64,000 nt of DNA from the NCBI GenBank assembly GCA_040954595.2, contig CM082580.2, positions 186,001-250,000 on the forward strand, written 5' to 3'. The notes beneath the pieces were generated by a model that worked only from the letters and a program-made list of their open reading frames with translations, was not told where the DNA came from and did no database searches. Below are positions 50,701-61,068 of this stretch, piece by piece (the stretch's first letter is position 1; the number at the start of each line of letters is the position of its first letter). A program made the position numbers and the translations under genes. Source of the DNA: Balanoglossus misakiensis (taxonomy: Eukaryota > Hemichordata).

Positions 50701-51706
50701 TGTTTTCTGAAAATGACGTTTTGGGGGCAAAAAGTGGCAAAATGGCATTTTTTCTTGAGTAGGATCAATAAGACTGCTATTTCTGGAATCAGCACCATTT
50801 TTTACATAGGATGAACATTTCATATATCACATGATCTCTGAGCTTTATGAAGAAAAGTTTGTTTTTAAATTTTTTTCTAAAAATGGCCTTTTTGGGCAAA
50901 AACTTTCCAAAAGGGCATTTTTGCATTAGGTTGGGTCAATAAATCTGCTTTTTTCGAATAATCACCAGATTTTACATAGGGTGGGCATATAATACATTAT
51001 CAGATCTCCGAAAGTGAAGAAAATATATAAATTTTGTGTGTTTTCTGAAAATGACGTTTTGGGGCAAAAAGTGGCAAAAATGGCATTTTTTCTTGAGTAG
51101 GGTCAATAAGACTGCTATTTCTGGAATCAGCACCATTTTTTACATAGAATGGACATTTCATATATCCAATGATCTCTGAATATGATAAACACAATTTATT
51201 TTTAGTTTTTTTGTAAAAATGACCTTTTTTGACCACAAAAAGTGGCCAAAAATGGCATTTTTGTATTGATTGAGGTCAAAAAGACTGCTTTATTTTTTAA
51301 AGTCACCACTTTTAACATAGAATTGACTTTCCATATATCACCAGATCAATCATTATGAAGAAAACCGTGTGTTTTATTTTTTTTCTAAAAATGACGTTTT
51401 TGGGGCAAAAATTGGTCAAAAAGGCAATTTTCTGTTGTTTTGGGTCAATCGAACTACTTTTTTCGTAATATTCACCAAATTTTACATAGAATAAGCATAT
51501 CATATGTTATCAGATCTCAGAATGTGACGAAAACAATGTGTTTTTAGTGTTTTCTAAAAAAGACCATTTTGGGGTTAAAAATGGCCAAAATGGCAATTTT
51601 GTCTTGAGTGGGGTTAATAAGACTGACTTTTTTGGAATGAGCACCATTTTTTACATAGAATGGACTTCTCAAACCTTCCTTACCAAAAATTCTGATTAAC
51701 GGCACC
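47747..51706. mobile_element. Large foldback element with tandem-repeat arms (about 4 kb)
   Basis: The termini GATGCCGTTAATCAGAATTT and, inverted, GGTGCCGTTAATCAGAATTT are flanked by TA on each side. Each arm (about 47747-49000 and 50420-51706) is a row of about seven units of roughly 165 bp, each with ATTCTATGTAAAA, TTATTGACCC and a CATTTTTAGAAAA segment. The right arm mirrors the left unit by unit. The centre continues with decayed left-type units to about 49560, then non-repetitive sequence with a CA run near 50330. No transposase frame is seen. Long inverted arms of tandem repeats are known from foldback elements of flies and sea urchins; the relationship to those is inference from architecture only. 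Confidence 0.85.
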
Positions 51707-53998
51707 TATCTCATAGTGTAACCAGACTACAAGTGAAGAACCCCAGTAACAGACGTAACGAACAAACAAACTACATGTACTAACAACAAAGCAAGAAAAG
51801 TGTCAAGCGTCGTCAAAGAAAACGAAATAGTTCTAGCATGGTTGGTAAAAGTTATTGGTAGAAAACGAATAGGGCCTTCTACAAATGACGTCTCAGACCC
51901 GCAAACGCCACCAGAACACAAAACACATGCACAGAACAGTTTAAGCCGGTTGTTGTATGGAGCAGCAATAATCTGCGGTTGGGCCGTCGTAGATTTTCGC
52001 TGGTGGTGAAAATAAATAAAACACGATCGATGTTCGATTTATTCCAGATCACATGCGTTTACGGCCAGAAGAGAGCATAAAAAACTTCAAATGACCATGT
52101 GGTGGCGCACTTTTTCCGATTGGCTGTATTTCAATTTGTTCGTGGTAAATTAATTTTGTGGAGGTGACCGGCACTGAAGCTCTTAGCTAGGATGAGGTGG
52201 GATGGAAAAATGCCCCATTTGACTCATTTTAGCTGTTTTAAATTATACGACTATTTATAGACAAAAGGAAAATAAAACAAGCGCAAAAACATACCAAACC
52301 TAGTTTTATTAATTACAAAAAAAATTGCTGAGTAAAGGTTTTCATGTGGGCATTCACTTTGAACTTGCTAAATTACTTTAAAGAGACAAAGTCGCTCTCT
52401 CTTTGTCCTTTTGCGATGATGGAATGCTTGCTTGAAGTCTCTCGTGCAATAAATGATGTCGATTCATACATGTATGGATGGTGTATAGGTGGTCGGAATT
52501 TACATGTCTTTGCCACGTCCAAACCAAAAACACATAAAATCAAACTTTGGGTCATGAAATCGAGTTTTGTTACAGTCTAGAATTTCATGCCACCCCTTTT
52601 GGTCATATTATTCTTGGTAGGCAAAAGTGACAAGTAGTCAAGTTTCAACACAGGCAACATTTTTACAAACAAACCACAAAGAAGACATCAAAAGGGAGAG
52701 AATTATAGAATGGTCAATGTGTGAATAGTTAAGATACGTAAAGTGGCCGGGTTCAACATAACATTAACTCATCGACTTCATATCGTCTTCATGCCATGGT
52801 TTTGCCTGCCCTGAAAAATCTTGTCGTTGCAGAAGTGGTTTTGACAGAAAGAATTTAGTCTTCCGGGATGTTTGTGATTATTTGAACACCAGACAATACA
52901 ATGCAACCTTGACTTCCAAAATACTTACCGGCATTGCATTATCTTACCATGGTTAGGCCTACAGAGAACAAATTTTCAACAATATTTTCTGAGTTACCGC
53001 TGATATTTGTTTTGTAGTATGGATATTAAATTATACATCCCGATACAAAACAGAATGTTATAGAATCCTTCCTGAGTGATATTGAAAAAATTACCGGAAT
53101 GCTATAGCCTAATCTATGGTTAGGGTTATTGCTATTATTTTATATCAGTAATCGACTTTGTGTATATCAATGTCATTTTCATAACGAAAATGAACTCGAG
53201 TCTAATGTAAACGTTACGAATTGATCGAAAGGCGCTCTGATGAATGTTAACACGAGTGCGCAATGACAAGACATGCATCGTGCATGACAGTGACAACAGT
53301 TCCATTAGAGCAGTTAAAAAATAAACCGGCCGTCCGTAAATTTATCAGCTATATTTTTTTTTATTTAGTCAAGTTTTCCCTGTTGCATGCTATTAGTTCA
53401 GGGGCCAGTTTTAGCAGTGCTCTATTGAGTACTTTCGTATAGATGGATTGATCTCTCGTCCAATCAGAATGGCGGATGGTAGCATGATCCGACATATTGC
53501 GTATTACAATAGGGCTTCCTCATACAGGTCAGAACAGAGAGGTCATTCCTTTTATTTCAGGACGTCTCAGCTCCTTTGTCTTTTCTGTTATTTTTTGACA
53601 AATGCGGATTGACGTTCCATTTCCAATTGGCGATAATTATATTTATTTGTATTTCATTGCATAAGCGCTTGCTAGTCGTTTTTTAGCAATTTTTTTTGTA
53701 GTACAAAAACACTGAAGAAAACGAAATATTTTATTCATTCGCACTTCCAAAGAACACCGTGACATAATTCCTCAATTTGCATTTCAGTGTGTGTGTCTGG
53801 TGTGTCTGCATTGACGTGAGGCGCATTCTCCACCCGCACACATACGTTGCATTGCATTCTTTGACTAATTAGTGTTACGTCATGTTGAAGCAGGATTCTG
53901 ATTGAGTAGTAAGTAAGTTGCATAATTGACGCACAGCTGGTGCCTCGTTCTCGTACCGCTGACCATTGCATTTGAAAAATCATTGCAGCTTTGACGTT
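51707..53998. other. Intergenic stretch with minor repeats
   Basis: No gene is recognised. An isolated terminus of the TTAA MITE family (GAGACAAAGTCGCTCTCTC) lies at about 52383. About 70 bp at 53380-53435 (GGGGCCAGTTTTAGCAGTG) repeat 49810-49890. Confidence 0.45.
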
Positions 53999-54037
53999 CA
54001 TCAAGCATGGAGGTCCCGGTCGCCTCCATGCTTGATG
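53999..54037. repeat. Perfect 15-bp hairpin
   Basis: CATCAAGCATGGAGG is followed after nine bases by its exact reverse complement. No surrounding gene is recognised. Confidence 0.7.
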
Positions 54038-54295
54038 ATGTCGTTTCTCTGGTAAGCATGGCATTTAATGTTATTTTACAAGTACATGTACACTCCTTCT
54101 AGCAAAAACTGGTCGTGGTAGGGCGAGAGGGTCCCCCCAACATCGAAATTCTGACTTTGGGAAGCGTTACAGCACCAAACAGTAAACTCACAGTCGCATG
54201 GAATTTGTGCGTTATATTACACCGTGCGAGTAAATTGTACGTCGTTCGTTGGCTCGAGTCAGCTTTGTTATTGTGGAGCAGGTGGTACCGTAACA

Positions 54296-54711
54296 CCACA
54301 GGGGGCTCTCCCTAGGCGATTTTATTGTTTGTTTGTTGTTGTTGATTGGCATAATAAACAAATACATATTTCTTTATTAATAAATATGGTTTGTTGACAT
54401 GTAAGGGTTAGGTTATTAGGGTATATTTGACAGGTTATGGTATATTCAACGGTTAGAATTAGTGTTGGCATTTTTTCGATCCATGGCCGGCATCACCCCC
54501 CCAAACCCCCCCCCCCCACCCCCTGTGGCTTAGTGATGCCCGGGGCCGTGGATCGAAAAAAATGCCAACAGTAACCCTAACTGTTGAATATACCCTAACA
54601 CTTACATGTCAACAAACCATATTTATTAATAATGAAATATGCATTTGTTTATTATGCCAATCAACAACAACAAACAAACAATAAAATCGCGGAGGGAGGA
54701 GCCCCCTGTGG
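54296..54711. mobile_element. Foldback MITE, 416 bp, TAACA direct repeats
   Basis: Long arms begin CCACAGGGGGCTC and are inverted copies nearly to a C-rich centre at about 54500. TAACA precedes the element (54291-54295) and follows it (54712-54716), consistent with a short target duplication. There is no coding capacity. Confidence 0.75.
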
Positions 54712-54914
54712 TAACACACTACAGTATAACTTTTAAGGCAAAGCGATAGCGAATAAACTGACCAGGGTTGGTTTTGTTGTTGGGGAGATTTTTGGCACCA
54801 TTGAGACTGTTATAAGCTACCAGTGGGAGCTATGGTATAGCCGTTAACACGCAGCCCTGCCACGCAGAGCTTCTATGACTGGTTACTAACTTCTATGTCT
54901 ATTTGATTCACAGA

Positions 54915-55990
54915 TGCTGCCTGAAACTGTCTGCGTTTCAACTCGGGATTCTCTTCCTTGTCCGGGGCGAGTTTAAGACCGCTCAATGGTAAGCATGACT
55001 TGCTTTATATTTGCTTTTATCGGGTGTTGCAACCGAAACAATAGGAAGAAATGTATGTCTACGAACTAATTTACATATTCCAGCTTTCAATACAATGTAC
55101 CTGTTTTTTCCCCTTCGAATTCTGGCCTCGATTGCTTGTGATATGATCGTGATGTCATGAATTAGATGGACAACTCACAAGTTCAAATCTTCACGTGGAG
55201 CATAAAATAAATGTGGATGCATTTCCTTAAAGGGACAAAGTCTCTCTCTCGCTGCCCTTTTTTCCATTAATTATATTTGATACAAGACACCGTTTGTTAT
55301 TCTACATGTAGATATATAGTGAATGAACGTTCAGCCACACACAACTTCCGTCCCACTTGTAGACACGAGAGTAAAAATACTCGCCAAAATGAATAATCGT
55401 TCTTTACCATTTATTCATTTTGGGCGAGTTTTTACTCTCATATCATACAAGCGGGATGGAAGTTTTGTGTGGTTGATCATTTATTCACTATATATCCAAA
55501 TGTACATTGACATAAACAGTGTCTTGTATCAAACATAATTAATGGAAAAAGGACAGCGACAGAGAGACTTTGTCCCTTTAACCATATAGCTAAAATTACT
55601 CCCATATCAATACACAGGGAGATACTTTAACTTTGGCTGAACGTGTGCTAGTCCAAAACTATGCTTAATCAAACTGGCTAAGAGATCTGTTATTATATTA
55701 GACGCATGAAGGAAAGTAATGTTGTTTAGAGTGAAATAAAACAATACTTTAGGCCAGAAAGAAAAATGTAAATCATGACACAAACAGGCTGGAAATTTTT
55801 TCTGACCCTATATTATACCATGTTTTGCATATTTTCACTAATTTGTATGGCCCACATAATTCTAAAGCAAGGTTGATTGGTTACTAATTAATATTTGCAT
55901 ATATTTGATTCACAGTCTTAAACACAGCATTTCAACGTATGCCGGAGGAGGAAGAGAATACTTAGGCCTGATCCAAGACCGCTTTCCGGT
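54915..55990 (+). other. Pair of exon-like cassettes
   Basis: Two short blocks (54915-54987 and 55916-55989) share the same setting: TTACTAA some 20-30 bases upstream, an acceptor TTTGATTCACAG, an ending GACCGCT, and a donor GGTAAGCA followed by CTTGCT. They look like duplicated exons of a plus-strand transcript. Only one frame in each is open and no protein family is recognised, so a non-coding RNA is possible. Confidence 0.3.
55231..55577. mobile_element. Complete TTAA MITE, family reference copy
   Basis: Best copy of the family: TTAA at 55227-55230 and 55578-55581. The inverted ends are AGGGACAAAGTCTCTCTC with the extension GCTGCCCTTTT. The interior holds an inner inverted pair around GGGCGAG. 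It is non-autonomous, and no matching transposase lies in the window. Confidence 0.85.
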
Positions 55991-57462
55991 AAGCACACCT
56001 TGCTGTATACATGCTCCATAGCTTGTTTGTAAATGCTACCTTTTCCCATCAAATAGTGAAGTCACCCTTTTAAAATTATGGTGGTGGCAAGCCACAACTG
56101 GTTATCATGAAGAGTTGGACACCACTAATAATCATTTTAATATTTTCCAATTGGTAACCTTTATGTACCACTATCCTCAACAATTTCAGTCAACAAGATT
56201 CATATTGCACTGTATAGCAAGGCCAAACAAATATGACTGATTGATAGGGATTTTTCTGAAAATGTGACAAAATCAACAAATAAACAATAATCAGTCACCA
56301 ATCATGCATTATGTGTTATTCGAGGGAACCTGAGCGGGTCCCATAAACCTGCCAACCCATGCTAGCCATGACTTTACAAATGTTTCCGTCATACTATGCA
56401 GAAAATTCTGGCTGCCTTAAATAGGTTTTTCACTTTGCGCTAGGTGTCAAATCTCATTGCATTCTGGGCGGAAAGTCCATAACCAACTGTAGTAAGAGAT
56501 AGAAGAAATGATATGTTTACTGTATTTCATGACTTCCTTCGGTCAAACATTTCTGTCTCGGTAGTTAGCATATTAAACTTTTTTTCACTTTTGCTATTTT
56601 TTCTGTTAAAAAGTTCAAGAATGACCCATCATCATTTTAGCTTATGAACTCCCATTTCTTTAACATGGCAAAAATCGGCCATCTTGAAATTATCGACCGT
56701 ATGAGATTTTCATCACTCATTTAGGGTAGCTTAAAACGTGTTTAAAGTAGGGAGAATTGTATAGGCAAGACTTGGGCTGTAAATTTGATGAAATAGCTAC
56801 ATGACTATTGTTCACAAGCAGCTGACTGTACTGTAAGACTGGAAGTGTTGTGTACATATTTTACATATTCAATATTTGTAATTAGACCATGTCATGTATA
56901 TCTTGGGGATTGCTCGATCACAATGTCTCTGCTGGTACAATGTCCTTTTAACATGTTCAGTAATATGGTAGTAATTGTAAGTTTGTGTGCGGCATTTGTA
57001 AATTATTTACAATTTATAAATTATTTTGTAAGTTTCTTCATTCTCAAATTGCTTGCCTAACGTACTGCATTAACATTTAAATTTTGGTATGATTTTGAGT
57101 AGACTTTTTGTTTCAAAATTATTTTTGACACTTTTGGGTGATATGATTTTACATGGAAAATCTGATTTCCCTGTAATTCGGTTGACAGGATTTTCATCAT
57201 ATCTCTAAATCATGAAGTACATGTATCAGACTTGCATCAGGCCCTCAAAATTCTAGTCGCCTTTGGCAAGTAATATTAGCCATTGATCTGGGAAAGTTAC
57301 AAAAATGTGTTGTCCAAGGACGTTGAAGGTACATGTGGTTTTTACACTTGCTGCATGTTTATAATTTGCAATAGAAATAGACACTCAGTGCCAGCCCACT
57401 ATCCCGTCTCCTTATTGCTGACTTGTATGTATGTACGTATGTACGCATTTTATCAGAATTAT
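55990..57462. other. No gene recognised
   Basis: AT-rich sequence without repeats or frames that I can assign. Confidence 0.35.
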
Positions 57463-58065
57463 TAGGTCCCATTTGGTATATGTATTTATACCATGGTACC
57501 TTACGGGATCAGTTGCACCTGTATGTATGGATGTTTGTATGTCCATCAACATCAAACATTTGGAAACTACTGGCATTTCACCTTGATATTTAATGTGCAG
57601 ACAGGGCAGTAGATGGGAGTTTGTCTAAGTGAAGTTGTCATTGCCAAAATATGCAAATTAGCTGGGAAAGTGTCAAATTCGTCAAAACTTGGGAACTCAA
57701 CAACTACTGGGCAAATTGCTTTCAAAATTGATAATTGGTATGCATGTACCTTATGGTATCCTCTCACAATTCTACATGTTGTGAGCTAATAATGTGAATT
57801 TTCTATTTTTAAGCATTTTTTTTGTCTCTTTCCACATTGTCGGTAAAAACCTACTTTTCTGGAATTGATCAGCTGACTTGTTTGAAATTTATTATGAAGC
57901 TTCATAGGTGATCTGAGTTACCAACCATAGTTTTGTTTAAATTGTTGCCAAAAATTGCGTATTTATAATTTTGGAGCAATTTTTAGGTCCCATTTGGTTT
58001 ATGTACATATATACGATTGGGACCTTATGGAATCAGTTGCATTTGTATGTATGAGTGAATGGATG
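57463..58065. repeat. Tandem unit of about 521 bp, interrupted by the hAT
   Basis: TTAGGTCCCATTTGGT occurs at 57463 and about 57985, starting two related units. The second unit is cut by the hAT element and resumes at about 61069. Its continuation (61080-61470) matches 57575-57960, with weaker matches at about 63080-63600. Confidence 0.65.
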
Positions 58066-58592
58066 CAGGGGTCGCGTTAACGCGGAATTCCGCGTCCGGG
58101 ACGCAAGCTTTTTTGCTGGGACGCGGGTTCACTTTGATGTCCGCGTCCGGGGAACCCCAGCTGAGCGCACACTGCAGTAATTGATGATTGTCTTGTAATT
58201 TTAATTTGTTTATTCAAAAACGCTTGTACGGCTGGCTAATCCAGAAGATTGACACTTGTAAACAAAAACAAGGTGTGAAATAATCATTTGACTAAAGCTT
58301 GTTAGAGTTTTCCCGACAAAAAAGAAGAAAATGGCTTCGTTTTTCTTTGGCAGGTCCGCCAATAGCCTTGTCAACAAGTTACTTGTGAACGATGTATCAT
58401 TAATTAGATTATAATGATATGCAGTTAAACGGTCGGCAGCTTGACTAAAGATGGCGGCCGTGCACAGAAACGAAGTGACCGCGTTATCGCTTTTGATTAT
58501 GCTTTTACAGCTTGTCTATCTTCATTGGTGTAATCCTTTTACCCGTTTTCGCTTGAAAATCTTTGATTTATCCGACTCCTAGCTGGACTGGG

Positions 58593-58600
58593 TATAAATA
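58593..58600 (+). promoter_or_regulatory. TATA-like box of the hAT gene
   Basis: TATAAATA lies 50 bp upstream of the likely ATG at 58650, at a spacing that allows a short leader. Confidence 0.5.
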
Positions 58601-58649
58601 TGGGGGCGAAACTCGTCAACGATCAGAACACTCTGACACCGATACAGCT

Positions 58650-60861
58650 ATGCATCGATTCCTGACTGTGGCTCCCCGTGCGAAGTCTACTGACGAGGCA
58701 ACGTCTATGCCTCGGACTTCCACGCCAGTCGGTAAGAGTGGTAAAAGAGCGTTTTCGTCTGTTGAGCCTGATAGTACAACACCAGCTAAGCCTGCAGCTA
58801 AGAAAGTTAATCGCCACGAGAACTTTCTTCCCCAGTGGCTGTCAATATTTCCCTGGTTAGAGTATACCAATGGTGCGATGTTTTGCAAGTGGTGCAAAAC
58901 AGAAAAGAAGAAGAACAAGTTCACCGTTGATGGCTGTAAGAACTTTCAGAAATCGGCACTAAGTCGTCATCAAAGTCACCAAGACCATTCTGATGTTTTA
59001 CTAGCAAGAGCCGGTAGGAAGGTAAGCATGACTTTTTATGTACACACCACACTAGTTGTGGCTGACCCATATTGTTTTGCTAGTAAATTTTTAGGTAAAT
59101 TGATAATACATAAACTTGCAATGTAAATTGATAATTCATAAACTTGTTTTATTCACATTCTAGAGCTTCCAACGAGCATCTGCTGCAGCCACTGAGAAGT
59201 CATCTGACAGCCTGCAAACCCAGCTGAAGTGTGTGTACTGGTTGGCAAAAGAAGAGTTACCCGCATCAAAGTACGAGTCATTGGTTGGTTTTTTGAAGGA
59301 AACTGGTTGTCCAAGCCTTGCTGCTGTCTCAAGTGATAAGCTGTATAGTCATCACAGTTCTGTTGAAGATATGGAAGAAGCCATTGCCGAGGTGATTGAC
59401 TCTGAGATAGATCGGGACATTCAGAGTAGTGGTGTTTATGGCATTATGGTAGATGAAAGTGTAGATATTGCTGTCCATAAAGTTATGTCCATTGTAATTA
59501 GAATAGTGGTAGAAGGTGAAGCAAAGAATTGTTTTCTTGGAAATGTTGAGGTTGTAGATGGAAAGGCAGAGACTATCACAAGTGCTGTATGTAATTTTTT
59601 AACTGCAAGGAATATTCCTTTAGAGTGTTTTGTAGGTTTTGGCAGTGATGGTGCTGCAGTCATGACTGGCAGACTAAATGGAGTTGCAGCTCGTCTGAGA
59701 CGAGATGTTAACTCTTCTTTGGTTTCTGTCCATTGTGCTGCACACCGTCTCAGTCTTGCATCTTCCCAGGCTGCAAAGAGTATTGAGTATTTGAAGAAGT
59801 ACCAGCAAGTTCTCAACAATTTGTACATGTTTTTCAATTCATCACCAGTACGTTATAACAAGCTTAGAGAGATTCAGTCTGTGTTAGATGAAGTTCAGGT
59901 TGCTTTGCAACAGCCAACACCAGTTCGTTGGCTTTCTGTATCCCAAGCCGTTCAGGCTGTGTACAGGTCCTGGGAGAGTTTGGTTGCCACTTTGGAAACC
60001 ATTTATTCTGAGTGTAATAATTCTGTCGCCAAGGGTTTGTTATCAGAGATAACCAGTTACAGTTTTGTATCCATTACTTCCTTGCTTATGGATGTTTTAC
60101 CAGTAGTGTCCAATCTTAGCAAAGTGTTTCAGAGAGAACATGTAGACATGTCAGTCATCAAACCCAAGTTACAGATAGCTATTTCACTTCTTCAAGACAT
60201 GTCAAAGACTCCAGCTTTGATGAAACATCTTTCACAGTTCAGGCTTGAGTGTAATGACTTTGTGTATAAAGGGAGAGAGTTGAGAGCTGCTGGTAGAAAT
60301 TTTGACATTGACAAGTTGTGTAATACTTACATTGAGAACCTTGTTTGTAATTTATCAGATAGATTTCCTCAGAATGATACAGACATTTTACAATGTTTTG
60401 ATGCTGTCTTTAACCCCAGATGTGTACCCGTAGAAACCAGTCAGCTGTGCTCTTATGCTGACAGAGAGTTTGAGAAGATAGTCACACATTTCAGTGGTAT
60501 GGTAGACAAAGATAGGGCAGCTGATGGTTTCATTGAGTTTAAGTATCTTTTACACTGTCATAGGAGCTTATCTTTTCAGCAATTTTGTCGACTGTTACTT
60601 TGTCAGTACCAGGATGATTTTCCAGATTTTTGTAAGTTAGCATCAATTGCTTTGGTTATACCACTATCAAGTGTACCTTGTGAGCGGGCCTTTTCGTGCC
60701 AAAACAGGATCAAGACAAAGTTAAGGAATCGCTTAACGCCAGCCCATTTGTCAACACTGATGAAAATATCCCTGGAGGGTAAAGACAGGACCGAGTTCAA
60801 TTTTTCTCAAGCGATGTCAAATTTCAATGACCAGAAAGTCAGAAGAAAGTTTACTTTGTAA
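58650..60861 (+). CDS. hAT transposase, ZNF862-like, intact
   Basis: Two exons, 58650-59021 and 59164-60861, join in phase 0 across a 142-bp GT-AG intron (GGTAAGCATG to TTCTAG) and give 689 residues with no stop or frameshift. ATG 58650 starts MHRFL, a usual hAT beginning; the longer upstream frame has no ATG. Residues 60-113 form a TTF/BED-like zinc finger for DNA binding (C79, C82, H107, H113). The RNase H-like catalytic core has D221 (VDES), D286 (SDGA) and E631 (CERAFS). C315 and H318 (VHCAAH) and W380 (RWLSV) lie in the insertion region. The C-terminal stretch from about 615 to 660 is the dimerisation motif. The enzyme should cut and paste the surrounding element. It may still be active. 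A domesticated gene is less likely because the inverted repeats are preserved. Confidence 0.92.
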
Positions 60862-61068
60862 TAAAAAAGAAACATTCAAAGAAAATGAAAATAAATGTGG
60901 ATATACACTTGAATTGTGATGTTGACTTTGCTAGTAAGTGTGTGCGAGTATGTATGTGTGATAATATATTGGAAAAATGGGGACCCACAAAAATATTTAG
61001 GGACCCCTGATTTTCACAAGGAAGGGGTCCCAGGGACCCCAAGATTTTGAGGTCTAGCGCAACCCCTG

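Larger units (their letters stand above)
58066..61068 (+). mobile_element. Complete hAT transposon (3,003 bp)
   Basis: The left end CAGGGGTCGCG and inverted right end CAGGGGTTGCG form short terminal inverted repeats. GGATG flanks both sides (58061-58065 and 61069-61073). The usual hAT target duplication is 8 bp, so only part is conserved or the sites have mutated. The transposase gene fills the interior in the plus orientation. Comparison with the adjacent repeat unit supports these boundaries. Confidence 0.85.

Noticed and set aside
51800-52009. Open frame on the plus strand right of the foldback element
   Set aside because: Short, no family similarity, and overlapped by an equally long frame on the other strand.
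54405-54430. Telomere-like GGGTTAGG phrase
   Set aside because: A single degenerate occurrence inside a foldback element, not a repeat.
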